Positions 33,847 through 45,874 of a DNA stretch of 64,000 nucleotides are shown here, one piece after another (the stretch's first letter is position 1; the number at the start of each line of letters is the position of its first letter). Made by a program: the position numbers and the translations under genes. The notes beneath the pieces were generated by a model. It did no database searches and had not been told where the DNA came from. It was given only the letters and a program-made list of their open reading frames with translations. This stretch comes from Monosporascus cannonballus (lineage: Eukaryota > Ascomycota > Sordariomycetes > Xylariales). The stretch is taken from the NCBI GenBank assembly GCA_004154925.1, contig QJNS01000744.1:109883-173882 (forward strand), in the 5' to 3' direction.

Positions 33847-34938
33847 TGTGTCACGACCGTAAACTATCTGGATAGTCGTGGTCTCCCTGGGGCGCTCTTT
33901 TTCTTGTTTTATTGGAGCGGCACGGGCACTGGGTCTCCAGCCTACTTTGGTATTGGAAAGGTGCCTGGCTAGGTTGTGGTGTGGCTACGTTGAGTGGACT
34001 TTGGGCTCCCGGGTAGGACAAGGAGGTTACTGCCAAGAGCATCTTGAGCAAGGAGACCGCCATTAATGCATCCTCCATTCTCTACAGGAGCTAGTCTGGC
34101 ACTCCTAGGCCCCCATATCCTGCTATCGCGACTTCCCGAGCCCTAGGAATACCTGGTCAGTAACCAGCCATCATCCCGTTCCATGAAATATTGCACCACT
34201 CCCTTATATAGCGCCTCGTCTGTTATTTCTTTATTCGCCTACCAGTCCTCGCTGCCCCCCGTCCCAGCCCTTTAGCTTCTCGATGGCTTTTAAGTGTCAC
34301 AGAATACGAAGTACAGCTCGGAACTCGAAGCTTCTGGGCGCTGGAAGGGGACGACCGGACTTGGGTCAAAACATGTTCTCTTGTGGGAGGTCTCGGAGGC
34401 GGCGCGCCTTTGGCGGATTCATCGGTTATAGACCGGCGGTCAATCATTAGGCCGGAGGGGCCCCGCTTCCCCCTTCGGCCCCCCGTCGATGGGCTCGGAG
34501 GGTAGTGAGGAGCAACGCGGCGCAGACTTTACTGTGGTGTTGTCTCGGGCTCTTTGGTAACCCGGAACCTGTTTCTTCATCGAAACTAAGCCATCACCGT
34601 GATTCGTGTGTTTATACTGATCTAATTCCTGCTGAGTGGTTCGGTGACCATGGTGGGAGTCGCTGTTGTGAAGCAACTGGATCTCATCTTAGTCGTACTG
34701 GTTGGTCGCAACTTGCGACTGACGTTATGTCCTGGGGGGACAGGTTCTCCTATTGAAGGGCTCAGACACGTGACGGCCTTGGTATCTGCTTTACCACGTG
34801 TCTAGTACTCGTACGGATGAAATGATAGGTAAGTTTGCGAATCCGGAGCGCCTCAGCTTACTTGCTAGCAGGACGGCCGATTCTATCATTAACTCTGTCA
34901 GAGAACTCTATTCGGTTTAACTACACGTTTTCGCGTCA
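33847..34938. other. Intergenic between convergent RdRP and transporter genes
   Basis: Likely 3' UTRs. A GC-rich patch with G and C runs lies at 34450-34490. No gene recognised. Confidence 0.4.
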
Positions 34939-36585
34939 TCAAGCATTACTCTTACAGCTCCAAGGCTCCGCCGCGCCTCCCTGAGCAATCGCCTCTCCGG
35001 AACTCCACAAGCCCAGAGCGCAGAGGACCAGACCGACCACGAACAAAGCGATGCTCATGGCGAACATGGCCGTCTTCTTGGGACCCGCGAACCACTCCCC
35101 GCTGTGCATGTACAGCCATAGGATGCCGGGGAAGCCGTAGGAGAACCAGCTGACGAACAGGGCGGCGACGAGGCCGAGTAGGTTGTTGAAGATGGGGATG
35201 GACTCGGCGATGATGAAGGCGATGACCCAGATGGCGACGGTGACAGCGATCCAGGCGGCGGTGCCGACGCGCGTGCGGTGTGCCACGTGCTTGGTGCCGG
35301 CGAAGAGGCGCAGGAATATGTACTTGGCGGCCACGTGGCCGTAGATGACGCCGGCGATGACTATAGTCGGGATGGCGATGCCCCAGATCGCCTTGCGGAC
35401 CGCCCCCGAGCCCGCGGCCGTGAGCGCCGGCGACGGCGCGTCAGGCCCCACGTATACGTAGATAACGACCGAGGCCACCAGGTACAGCGACGTGTCGCAA
35501 ACCTGCAGGAGCGCCAGGGCCTTGGGCCAGTCCTCGGGCTTCTTGAACTCGGACATGACGCTGAAGAAGCACGAGTGCCCGCTAAACGAGATGGCGATGT
35601 TGGTCGCCGCGAGGAACGCCGACGTGAAGCCCAGCTGCCGTGACGCTTCGATGCTGGCGCTTCCGATGGGCCGCTCCACGGCGACGTCGATAACGGTCGT
35701 CATGACGGCGGTAAAGATGGAGAAGAATGCTATTGTTATCACGTCAAGTGTTAGCGAGACACGTCTTCCCCTCTTCAGACACCGGGGCATTACGGCGGAG
35801 ATCGCGAACTTACAGAGGAAAGACATATAGGTGGCGCATTTCAAGGTCCGCGGCGTGTTCAGCACCCAGAACACGAAGACGCCGACGACGGCCCAGATGA
35901 TGGAGCACGTGTTGCGGCCGTCAGACAGATTGTTGAGGCAGATGACCCAGGTCAGCAGGTGGCTGCCCATGACGAAGATCTGGAAGGTGGTCTGCGCCCA
36001 GCCCATGAGCTCCTGGAAGAACCGCCCCATGCCGATCGAGCGCCCCAGCACCTCGCCCGCGTCGCCGAAGCTCTGCACCCACGGATACGCGCGCCGGAAC
36101 TCGCCGAGCACCAGGCCCGAGCACCACGACATGACGCTCAGGAAGACGATGAGGGCGACGCCCGGCCCGAGCCCGAGGGTGGCGAGGACCGCCGGCAACG
36201 ACAGGATACCGAGCGAGACCGTCTCGGCTATCAAGATAATGCCAGCTTGCCTTTTAGGTGGGTATTCTCATCAGTACCCGCATTTCATTTTGAACTCGGC
36301 CTTTTGAGAGTGTATACGTAGAAACCGGGCAGAAACTTACCACCATTCGAGAGTGTGATAATTTATTTCTGCGCCATCTTCATGGGCGATGCTCGGAGCT
36401 GGTGCTTCTGCTGTGTTATAAGCAGGAGGCGCATGAACATCATTGGCGCGGTCAACCGACGCGTTCTCCTTGAGCCCTCCTAAATATTCGACGTTGCTCG
36501 AGGCAACCTTCTCTTTCGAGAATCCCGAGGCCGTCTCGTCGGCGGTAGCCTGGAGGGCAGCACCAGCGGGTTTGTTGGTCGCCAT
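34939..36585 (-). CDS. Amino acid transporter, AAAP (Aa_trans) family
   Basis: Three exons (36341-36585, 35814-36250, 34939-35729) encode 490 residues. The N-terminal 80 residues are hydrophilic, as usual for this family. About eleven hydrophobic helices follow, beginning at EWWQAGIILIAETVSLGILS, the conserved first-helix entry of fungal AAAP neutral or vacuolar amino acid permeases, then LGLGPGVALIVF, IGMGRFFQELMG, SFSGHSCFFSVMSEFKKPEDW and FGFPGILWLYMHS-type loops. The second intron (35730-35813) is 84 nt, a multiple of three without a stop, so an unspliced reading would add 28 residues; splicing restores YMSFLSFFSIFTAVM, the family form. The first-intron acceptor AAAAG joins to give W-W-Q-A-G. 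Location is the plasma or vacuolar membrane. Substrate is unknown. Confidence 0.93.
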
Positions 36586-38152
36586 TGCAAGCTGTCGTGG
36601 GTTAATGGAGCGAGCGGTTACTCCTCACGAAGTAAGAATTATGCAGATTTCTTTCTTATACGAGAATACAGCCAGCCCGCAATCGGAGGTGGCGCCGCCG
36701 AACAAATAACTTGCCGAAACTGCGAGCGTTTGATGATTGATGCCCAGTTTATTACGCCATAGAGCCAGCCCTCGGTCAACAATTCAACTGAGCAAGGCGA
36801 AGTTTGCGAGCAAGAGTCCGATTTCGTTCGTCGGGGTATCCGTTGGACCGATTGAAATGAGTAATTAGGCCACAGTTAACGCGGGTTACCTTGCATTCCA
36901 GACTGGCTAGCTAGGGTCCGACCCGGCATGCAGTCCACTTGAGGCTCCATTTGCGTCTATTCATGGGATCTAGAGAGAATTGCCACGACATGGCTCCACA
37001 TCGACCGGAGGCAATACTAACTTTTACCTATCAACCCCGTGCACAAAGACGGGATGGTAACTGATCTGTCTCTTGCACCAGAGGCCCAGAGACAGATGAT
37101 GTAACCAAGAATTTTGATCTTCACTGCGATCCGCGTAAATGCGCGGGAGGATATGTTGGTCGACTTGCTGTGGTTGAGGGGACTTGTGGCGAGGTTAATA
37201 CGAAGTATTCAGTGTTTGGTAATACTTACGTTATTGTTGGAGACCCCATACAACCCCCCACTAAGCCCCTTTGTCTTTGTTACAACCGAGGTACTGTATT
37301 CTACCTAGTCACGTGTCTTAGAGTTACATAGCAGCAACTCATGAATATTAAAGGACCCCGAGAACTGCTTCTTGAAGTATGATATCATACAACGTGGTAA
37401 TACCGACGAGGTCAACTTCACAGACGGCACTGATGGTGGATCGAGGAGAGCTATACTTTGCTCCCCGCAGGCTACACGAAGAACAAGCCCTTACCGGGGT
37501 CGGTATCAATTCCCAAAATTCAGCATCCTCAACCCAGAGGATGCCAATATTCTCAGCGAGCCCGTCGGAGTTGGGTCGACCCGGGACGATTCATATTCTC
37601 AAAGCCTATCAAATTCTATGGCGTACCTTAACAGCTCATGTTATGCGCCAGGGGCGCCGCCTGAGCTACTCGCAACGCTTTTCTCGAGTGCGAGCCTCTT
37701 TCGCTAAGTCTACAATTGCTGTACTATTAGTTGATGTTGAGGAGTCGGTCTGCTCACTAGAGAGCGGCCTCATTGAGGCGCACACCTCCTGTAGCCCACA
37801 CCACCTTAGCTAGACTATCCACTCCACTTGATAGCTTGCGGCAATGCCTTGTGTAAACCATTTTCCCCCTGAGGTTCCTTGTTGCCTTTGAGATGAACAA
37901 GCTCCCTCATAGTTTCCGATAAAGTATTAACAATCAGCAAGCTTTAGCTCCCATGCCGTTTCAGGGGTTCAGCACAAAGTCCCTTAACTACAAAACAGAA
38001 ACCACCATCACCGGACATGTTCGGTACGGTAAAGAGTATATATAAATGGAATAAATGCAATAGGGCACTCCATTGCTTTATCTCGTAACACTCATCCATA
38101 ATTAAGACTAACTGTAAGCTGTAGTTTGATCTAACCTAGTGATAGTACCTCG
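36586..38152. other. Intergenic
   Basis: Two overlapping frames at 37372-37813 look partly coding but match nothing I recognise and lack a supported structure. No repeat or RNA gene seen. Confidence 0.35.
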
Positions 38153-39450
38153 TTGAAATGGAAGACCCCCTTCCGCCCGGCGCCATTTGGCAGATCCAAG
38201 TCCAGCAGCCAGCCCAAGGTCTGGGTTTCGAAAGCCAGGAGGCTTTTCGACAACCACCCTCAGCTCGTCGTCGAGGATATGCGGTCGGACTACACCGGCA
38301 TTCTGGTGCACGTCAAGCACACTGATGGTGCAAGGGTAAGCCAGAGGTTAATGATCAAAGCAGCGTATCCCGAAGTCGCGGCCATCGTTCAGAAGGAGGG
38401 AAAGTGAGTCGATGTAAGTTCTCGAAGTGACCCCTATGGCCCGTCAACTATTTATCCGTTAACGCGGCAAAGCTCCTCCGATACGCGAAGCACATCGTGA
38501 CCCCGGTCCCGATAAGGGGCGATCCGTTAACCCGGTCGCAAGGCGCGGGTTGGCGACTTCCCTATGTCATCATGGAGTACATAGAAAATGGGACTCTGCG
38601 GCAGTTCCAGCAAAGAATCGCCAGAGCCCATCGGACCTTACTAGACGGGGCGACTGCACGTCTTGTTCTGCCGAACAGGTTTCTCTAGTCAATTTTCTTC
38701 TGCCGTAAGCGTTCGACCCAAGCGGTGTACGGAAATGCTAATGTATTTGTAGTGGTTAGAGCTTGCGTCGGCATAGCGTAGCCGCCACCCGGCCCTGATG
38801 TTCGGCTGGAGACGCCTCTGGCGATTGAGCCTCTGGAGCATAGCGATATGCGTCAAGGCAACAATAAGTTTCTCTCGGCCCTCTCCACCGCATCCAATGT
38901 ATAAACAGCTAATTTTTCAACAGTAATGTTCGGACATCTGGATCCCGAGGAGGCGGAACACTCGCAGGTGCCGATCGTGAGGTTGATCGACCCCGGCGAG
39001 GCAAAGGTTATGCGCCCTGACGCCAGCCACTTGCTAGTAGACGAGTTCTCCAAGAACGAGTATAATATACTACTCGATCTGGCGCGATAGTAAGTATCCC
39101 CACAAACCCAAGTTCAGACGGCAGGAATTGCGTTGCTAACCAGAGACCGTAGTCGACCCGCTTCGGGAAGTCGAAATCAGGCGATTGACAAGAATATCAT
39201 GGATATCGGATGTGTAACTCCCCTGTTGAATCCTATATCATCGCCGAGACTGAGTGGACTGACGCTGTGTTCTTAGGTCATGGCCCAAGTGCTAACAGGG
39301 CGCGATTTCGCATTTGTCGGTGCTTGCCGCGGCTTCATCCAGGACCCTGATATCCATCCCAGTCTGGACCTCGACCTTCGTTTGCTAATCCAGAGATGTC
39401 TTGCAGTCGACCCCTTAAACCGGCCCAGGTTAGAAGAGTTCACGGCTTGA
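38153..39450 (+). pseudogene. Protein-kinase-like gene, multi-exon relic with RIP-type stops
   Basis: Six pieces in order give a fungal protein-kinase-like fold. An N-lobe part (VVEDMRSDYTGILVHVKHTDG, RLMIKAAYPEVAAIVQKEG) is followed by the hinge region LPYVIMEYIENGTLRQF (38556-38610). Next come VRACVGIA.PPPGPDV, then LEHSDMRQGN, which resembles the catalytic-loop HxD, then VPIVRLIDPGEAKV at the DFG position (DPG here), NIMDIGCVMAQVLTG and the end RCLAVDPLNRPRLEEF. Introns near 38404-38470, 38699-38755, 39090-39152 and 39214-39277 have usable GT...AG ends. Stops fall at 38686-38688 and 38779-38781. Both are TAG where Trp (LWSIF, AWPPP) is expected, and an ATA at 38773-38775 replaces a likely Met. 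There is also a frame change in the first exon near 38210-38260. The family is kinase-like; whether it was ever active is unclear because the DFG is altered. Confidence 0.6.
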
Positions 39451-40664
39451 TAAACGGGAATATCGAGACTGAGCGCGACTACGACGATATCAAGGGATAC
39501 GATGGCTTGGAGAGCGACGACACTCTGTAGTATATTGTCTCAACGTTTATATTTGATGCCGACACTTACTAAGCAGGTTTCCGATGCATGCTCACGACGC
39601 GGCCACGTTCAGAATATTGGGGGCGCACATGCGTGATTTCTAATTTCGGTCCTAGAACCTCTAACCCCTAAAGGTTTGTATAGATTGTAGAATAATTATG
39701 TCATGGCCGGAGAAAGCACCCAGTGGTGATGATGTTACGACAAGACGGGAATTCTATTTACCATCATTTACATAAAAATGGTTTTCCGGCAGACCATCTA
39801 TAATCTCTAATCTACAGGGGCACGCATGCTGTTATTGCGCCGACATTGTGTAACGTAAAATTTGCGCCCAGTGGCGATTGCGTAGTTGGCGCTTAGCGGC
39901 GGAGGAAAAGTGCGAGGCCAGGCTTTAGATTGGCTGTTCACATCATCTTTCTATGTTTACAGAAGTCCACTCGACAACGCTAGGGAGACGTTACTCCTTC
40001 CCCCTTTATATCCCACCACACATTAAAAGTTTGCTTTGTGTAACGTCGGATTAGCAACCTGCACACTGGATGCCTGCAGATCTCAAGACCCCGCTGGCAT
40101 GGAAGCACAATGAATATCCCCAACCAATATAGGGTTCACGGAGCTTCGAGGTTAACTTGTATGAAGAGCATCGATCGTTGGCTAATTGACTTTGGGGATG
40201 TCTTACTGATATTGCAACCGATATTAACGAAGAAAGAAAAGGGTGAGTTGGGTGTGTTATATCGAAGGCTGAAAGCGATTAACACGAAGATAGGGGCAAG
40301 TGAACCACACTTGAAGTGGCTCAGGTGATTTGACCATGATACTCGTCATGATACCCGTCGAGCCTGAAGATAAATAATTTCACCACCATACTGGCAGGAC
40401 GGATTAGAAACCAACACTGCGCCATGAAGACCTCCCAACAGCGGGTTAAGAGAAACTATCATTTGAAAGGCGGCTTTGAAAAAGCGCAGAGTTCTCTATA
40501 AGCCCTCCTTCAGACAAGCTTTTGCCCGGATAGTTATTTCCCCCAAGACGACACGGAGTTATCACTACTAATACTCGCCTTATACTTCGGTCATCAAAGC
40601 CACTTACCTTCCCGCTCTCATATACATCTCACTGCATTCCACTTCAACCTCACGTACCTGCATC
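39451..40664. other. Intergenic
   Basis: AT-rich. A TTTATA word near 40005-40012 and a 72-codon frame at 40110-40328 were noted but no gene is supported. The last 60 bp are the leader of the next ORF. Confidence 0.4.
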
Positions 40665-40928
40665 ATGGCGGAGGAGCCCATCAGAAACGCCACCAAACAC
40701 TGGGCTTGCATGGGGCCAGTCGGAGACAGCAGGTGCCAGGCCGGTAACGACATCGCGGATGTCAGATGTAGAAAGTGCCAAAAGGAGCGAGGGGAAGGCG
40801 ACGAAGCGCTCGCCAATGACGCCTACGGCCACAAGATTGGCACCTTCAAGACCCGGGACACCGTTGAGTATGACTATACCGCGGCGGGGAACCAGGTGAA
40901 CGGAGGACCCCAGGCGAACGGGACCTAG
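40665..40928 (+). CDS. Small Cys-containing protein of unknown function
   Basis: An 87-codon single-exon ORF with an ATG in good context (CATCATGGC) after a pyrimidine-rich leader. It has HWACMG near residue 13, then RCQAG and the pair CRKC, a spacing that could bind one zinc ion with another ligand. The C-terminal half is hydrophilic (YGHKIGTFKTRDTVEYDYTA). Similar short zinc-finger-like ORFs occur in fungal genomes, but I recognise no named family. No signal peptide or membrane segment is visible, so a cytosolic or nuclear protein is implied. The case rests on start context, composition and length. Confidence 0.5.
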   Translation: MAEEPIRNATKHWACMGPVGDSRCQAGNDIADVRCRKCQKERGEGDEALANDAYGHKIGTFKTRDTVEYDYTAAGNQVNGGPQANGT

Positions 40929-43323
40929 CTACCATCCTATGCACGCCTGCGACCCCTGTTGCGGTGGAGACTTTTCGGCAAGACAGTGGAGAGGAGAATA
41001 CTGCAAAATGGCAGAGATGGTATAGGTACAGGTGGCCATGATGCCCTGTGGTGTGGAAGTATGTCGACTGGGTATTGGGTCGTTCATGGGGGTTGGGGGA
41101 GGGGGGGTTCTCTTTGCCCGTTTCTGTCTCTGGCAATTAATGGTAGGCGAGGAGAAGGGCTCGCTTTCTTTTGGCTGACTTTTTCTTCCCTTTTCTTTTC
41201 TGTTCGTTTCGTTTCGTTTAGCTTCCTCACACATGTCTACCACCTGTTATTTAACGCTTTCTTGCGTCCTGGCTCTAAGTATGGTTGGAGTTCGAAGTTG
41301 ACGGCGTTCACGGTTCGATTTGGGGGGCATCGCGTGTGGCCACAGTTGACATGGCCTTCACATTCCTTTGGTTTATGGCAGGTTTCACGCATTGAATAAC
41401 ATTTCTCGTCTATCGCGCCAGGGACACTTGTTAAATGGCATTAGCCTTTTTTTTTATGGTCGATCTCGCAGCAGTTGAACTACATCTTTATTCCGGCCGT
41501 AATGTTCCAACGTATAGGGCAATTGGACCTCTGAAGATGCAATTTAGAGAGTAGCAAAATAGGAAGCTCTAGTGGTACAAGAACTTGTAGGGATGTTTCA
41601 CATGTGAGCGAAGGGACATCAATATACGCTATGGAGATCTCTTCCCCGAGCAGGGGAACGTATGTGGCAACTTCAGCCCCTATTAGCTACAGCGTGTACC
41701 AAAAGTAATTCATGAGTTAATGCCCTCAAAGGCCTAACCATGCAATTGTAAATATCCTATATGAGATTTTTCGCCAAATTCGTCATGCCCATCAACACGT
41801 TCAGAACGTTCTTAAATCAAATGCTGGCCCATCAAGCGCATGGGATACCATGACCCGGACGTGAGATACATCTCAAACACAAACCCAATCTATTCGATAG
41901 CAGGAAACGCTCCTGGTATTTTAGGAAAACCGACATATATAACCCCGAAAGATATGCAGCTCCAGATCGTGGTTGCTTTTTTCAAGCAAAGCTCAATACA
42001 GGTCTCCAGGGTCTCATCATTAGCTCTATGTTAGCACTCGCCCCCTAAACTCGCAAGCAGAAGAAGCATCAGGCACTCGCAGTCACGTAGACTACTAGCC
42101 TCTTGAGCAGACGAGTAAGGCGCATTACTGGAAAATATGTAAGCGATTTCTGTGCTGGACGATTCCCGATGAGACATGTGAATTCCAAGGTTGAATCAAA
42201 CTGTCTGCTAAGGTACTATTAGCCCAATATCGGTGCAAGCGAAGTGATAAACGTGAATGACGTGGGGTGGTCTTCCATCAGATTAGATAGCCGCTTGGTG
42301 TTCTCTTGGGAAACTCAGGAGTCTCCAGTCAATCAATGTGATTTCGTTGTAACATCATAGAAGGACATAATAACTGTAAGGGAAAAGCGAGAGTTGGGGA
42401 GAACTGACCTGACAGGATCACCTGAGCTTGGTGGATGAGGTCCAGTTGACGCCCCTTTAATGGCAGGGTACGACGGATATAAAAGGTTTGTTGGAAGAAG
42501 GCCGGGTGATATACCATTTCGGACACTAGTAGACGAAGATATTGCTGTCATAGTTAGGTCCCATTTGAAGGAGGAAAGCAGCTGCTCTCAGACCACGTTG
42601 CACTGCGGAAACCTCTTTTCAAGGCATGGATAAATGTGTGGGCAACATGAAGACCACCTGGTGCGTAGGTCGTTATTCTCCATACAAACATTTAGGGAAA
42701 GCTACAGTGTTTGCCAGCATCGTAATGGTGTGCTGTGGTAGCCACATGCTGGAGCCCTGGATTTTGAGGGAGCGGTACTTGATTGACAGCAGAAAGGATC
42801 CGAGAAAAAAAAAGGAGACTGAAGGAAGAGGTATGTAGGAATATATAACTATATTACGCTTGAACTATCAACGCAGTTCGAGCGCCCGATGTTTTGCAAT
42901 AATCCAACAAGGTAAAGAGTGTCCGCGTTGTCTTTCCTTCTCCACGTATCAGCATTGAGCCGTTAAAAAGGCCAGGAAGCTGGCTACATTTGAGTCAATG
43001 ACAAACGGTCATACACCTCCCCCTGATGTGATGTGGAATCCGGCAGCTGTTGTCGGGTTCGATTCGGGAGAATGCAGTTAAGGCAGGAAGGAGAATTGCA
43101 TAAGTACACAGGCATATCTCAATTACAATATGGACATTGATACAAGTCTACAAACGCGATTTATGAGCATTATCGGTTCGTGACGTAGCCATATCTCAGA
43201 GCTTGACAGTAAACAGAGATAAGATTGTAATAATATCCATTAATTTCGTTTCACTATTATATCATACATTATGCAAGATGCGATGTCATCAAGCACACAG
43301 TCCCAAACGGCAAAGTGAGACCG
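40929..43323. other. Intergenic, gene-poor
   Basis: About 2.4 kb without a recognisable gene. 41150-41230 is a T-rich tract, probably the 3' end of the preceding transcript. The rest is AT-rich. Confidence 0.4.
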
Positions 43324-45066
43324 TCATATGCCGGATTCTCCAGATACATAGCCGCTCAGAGATACCCGACAAGGGAACTTGCCCCTGGGATGTGCCGACC
43401 CGGCCTCAACCAGGTACGCTTTCTCATAATCTACGTTCGTCAGGTCCACCTTCTCGCTCGTGAACACCTCGCCGTAGCACTCTTGGAAGTCGAACTCGCG
43501 GGCAAGGAGCACCACGAAGGCCCGCAGCTCCTTCATCACGAACGCCTGGCCGGTGCAGTTGCGCGTCCCGTATTCGAAGATCCGCCAGGCGCCCTTGGCC
43601 GGGTACAACTCGTGACCCGGGCCGACGAGGAACCGCTCGGGGAGGAACTCGCGTGGTCGCGCCCAGACGTTCGTGTTCCGATGGATGCTGAAATGGTTCA
43701 TCTGGACCATGAAACCCTCAGTGGGATACTCGGCGCCATCCTGGCCTTTCAGCACCAAGTCGGCGCATCCCACGCGTATTCCACTGGCTGGTGGGAAGAG
43801 TCGCATTGCCTCCTTAATAACTGCAGTGGTGTACGGTAGCAAATTCAGTATGGCCGGATTTTCGGCGATCATGTCAGCGCAAGCAGCCAAGTTCCTTCCA
43901 AAGACCTTATCGTGCTCTTCGCGGAGCTTCGCGAGGACTTCGGGGTGCTTCCATATCAAATAGCAACATGCCACCATAGCCGCTGAAGTCGAGTCGTAGC
44001 CAGCAAAGAAGAACATACGCAGCTGCGAGCAGAGCATCTTCATGAAGTTCTCGCTTACCGGATCCGACTGTCGCCGTCCCGGCTGTGAGTAATAAGTTTC
44101 GAGGGCCTGGTCGAGAATAGACTTGAATACATCCCTCTCTTCTTGCACCTTGGCACTTCGGAATGCGACAACCCTTTTGTTGATTTGGTCTCGGACGTGA
44201 TTGTCAAGGATCCGCCCATTATTCCAAGTGCTAATCTTTGTTAAAGGGTTCAGTTGGCCAAGGTTATCCATTACATCATTAATGGCAAACTTCAGCCCAA
44301 GCTGACGGATCATGGTCTCGGAGAGAGGATGAGAGCCAACTGTCTGATTTCCGAGCTCCGCATTGAATACCACACGTCCGATAATATCGTTCATCAGAGA
44401 CAGGGCCAGTGGCTCCAGGTGAAATATATCCCCTCCAGCTTGAGCTTTCTTGCGGAGTGTGTCCCCTAGAATAATGAGCTGCTCGACAATGATGGGCATA
44501 GCAGCGTCGAGGTTGCTGTTGTTGAAGAAAGGCAGGAATATGTTGTGGTCATGCTTCCATTCCTGGCCATTCTGAGTGAACAAGTTTACACCTCCCCGGC
44601 CACTGATTGGCTCGAACCAATTAGCAAGAGTAGGTGGTTTCTCGGCACCCGTCCACGAGTGAGATGTGACCTGATTCGCGAGATACGGGTCCAGGACGAC
44701 CAGCATAGGATTGTTGATGGGATACGGATCAAAATAATAAGCGTCCGGTTGGCCAAGTTTCATAGCCATCCAGTGCAAAATGTACCCACTGTGAGCTCCC
44801 GGCGGCAGATCGTCAGCCGCATGTTTCGCCTGTAACAGGTGTCCTAATAATATGTTATGCGGGAGCATTGGCTGGCGCTCCGCTGTTAGTTGAGGAGCGA
44901 TATCACCAAGAGCGCATTCGGAGACACCCACCTTTCCCAACTTCTGTAACTGATTGGCGCGGGCTCGAAAGCGCCATCCCGCCGACACGAAGCCGAAAAC
45001 GCGAGCAATCGCAAGGAGTAGCCCTATACCCGCAAGGGTATTGAACAGAGGTCCGAGGGAGTCCAT
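43324..45066 (-). CDS. Cytochrome P450 monooxygenase
   Basis: This intronless gene encodes 580 residues from the ATG at 45066 (the frame extends nine codons upstream from a GTG). The N-terminal anchor is PLFNTLAGIGLLLAIARVFGFV, placing it in the ER membrane with the catalytic domain in the cytosol. The I-helix oxygen-activation motif is FFAGYDSTSAA, the K-helix ExxR is EAMR, and the PERF-like EFLPERF precedes the haem loop FEYGTRNCTG with the axial Cys at 504. All are intact. Overall the sequence reads like CYP59-type (StcS-like) secondary-metabolism P450s, but this clade call is tentative. No other biosynthetic gene (synthase, dehydrogenase, transporter) lies next to it, so no metabolite cluster is evident. 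It is divergent from NOP9, with about 0.8 kb between them. Confidence 0.95.
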   Translation of the reverse strand: MDSLGPLFNTLAGIGLLLAIARVFGFVSAGWRFRARANQLQKLGKVGVSECALGDIAPQLTAERQPMLPHNILLGHLLQAKHAADDLPPGAHSGYILHWMAMKLGQPDAYYFDPYPINNPMLVVLDPYLANQVTSHSWTGAEKPPTLANWFEPISGRGGVNLFTQNGQEWKHDHNIFLPFFNNSNLDAAMPIIVEQLIILGDTLRKKAQAGGDIFHLEPLALSLMNDIIGRVVFNAELGNQTVGSHPLSETMIRQLGLKFAINDVMDNLGQLNPLTKISTWNNGRILDNHVRDQINKRVVAFRSAKVQEERDVFKSILDQALETYYSQPGRRQSDPVSENFMKMLCSQLRMFFFAGYDSTSAAMVACCYLIWKHPEVLAKLREEHDKVFGRNLAACADMIAENPAILNLLPYTTAVIKEAMRLFPPASGIRVGCADLVLKGQDGAEYPTEGFMVQMNHFSIHRNTNVWARPREFLPERFLVGPGHELYPAKGAWRIFEYGTRNCTGQAFVMKELRAFVVLLAREFDFQECYGEVFTSEKVDLTNVDYEKAYLVEAGSAHPRGKFPCRVSLSGYVSGESGI

Positions 45067-45874
45067 GTGGCGAGACACCACTCCGAACGTCACGGAGCTC
45101 GAGAAGTAGATCCTACAGATCTAGCTTTGCTTCTGCGTTTCGGACCAGGTGCCACTCTTGTGTCAAGACGTGCCCATTATTACCTTTCCTCAGCTGCTTA
45201 TGTAGGGCTGGCTGGGGAGTTGCAGGGGAGTTTCCGGCTTATTATGATCTGAGCTGATGGTGCCCAAACACTTGGGATGCAAAACATTCCATGTATTCTA
45301 GCCTTGTTTGACCTAGCGTTGCAATCCTTCATCTTTAGACCCCTTCGCAGACATTTGCCAATAGCTCCTGTAAAGTCGGAACTAACTCAAGAGTGATTGG
45401 TAGAGATCAAGGACTTCGGTTGATGAGAGTATACCCCGTAAAGAGGAGAGAGATAAGGAAATAATGGCTACGGCTCAAGCAAAACCGGGTGTGTCGGTAG
45501 CTGTTGCGTTTAGAGTGGGTACAGTACAATGTTTACAGCGTAGTAGCACACAAATAGCAGACGGGGCAAAGCATGATTAGTCCTTCGTAGAACGCAGCCA
45601 AAATAGAACTCTTCAAAGCTTCATTTAAAACGAAGCCTCAACGACGGAACATGCCGGGTGGATTTGTGGTTTGCCCATTAGTCTAGATTTTGTCGATTCT
45701 GGCAACGAAATGATGAGATAAGCAACGATAAGACAGTCGACGTGATAAGGATAAGGCTGCTGCTGCTTATCGTCGCTGCTCTGAGGCGCCCCCACTAAAA
45801 TTCCCTAGGAAAACTTCGGATTGAATGAGCCGGAGCGTCACCTGCGATGCGTCTTTCAATTCCATAATCGCACA
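45067..45874. other. Divergent promoter region, P450 / NOP9
   Basis: No gene. The region upstream of NOP9 has GATAAG/CTTATC words at 45716-45772, possible GATA-factor sites, but such short words occur by chance. Confidence 0.35.

Noticed and set aside
37372..37813. Two overlapping plus frames of 111 and 144 codons
   Set aside because: They share bases in different frames and neither matches a family or has a convincing start context.
40110..40328. 72-codon plus frame with an ATG and an upstream TTTATA
   Set aside because: Ordinary length for chance, with no domain and no leader support.
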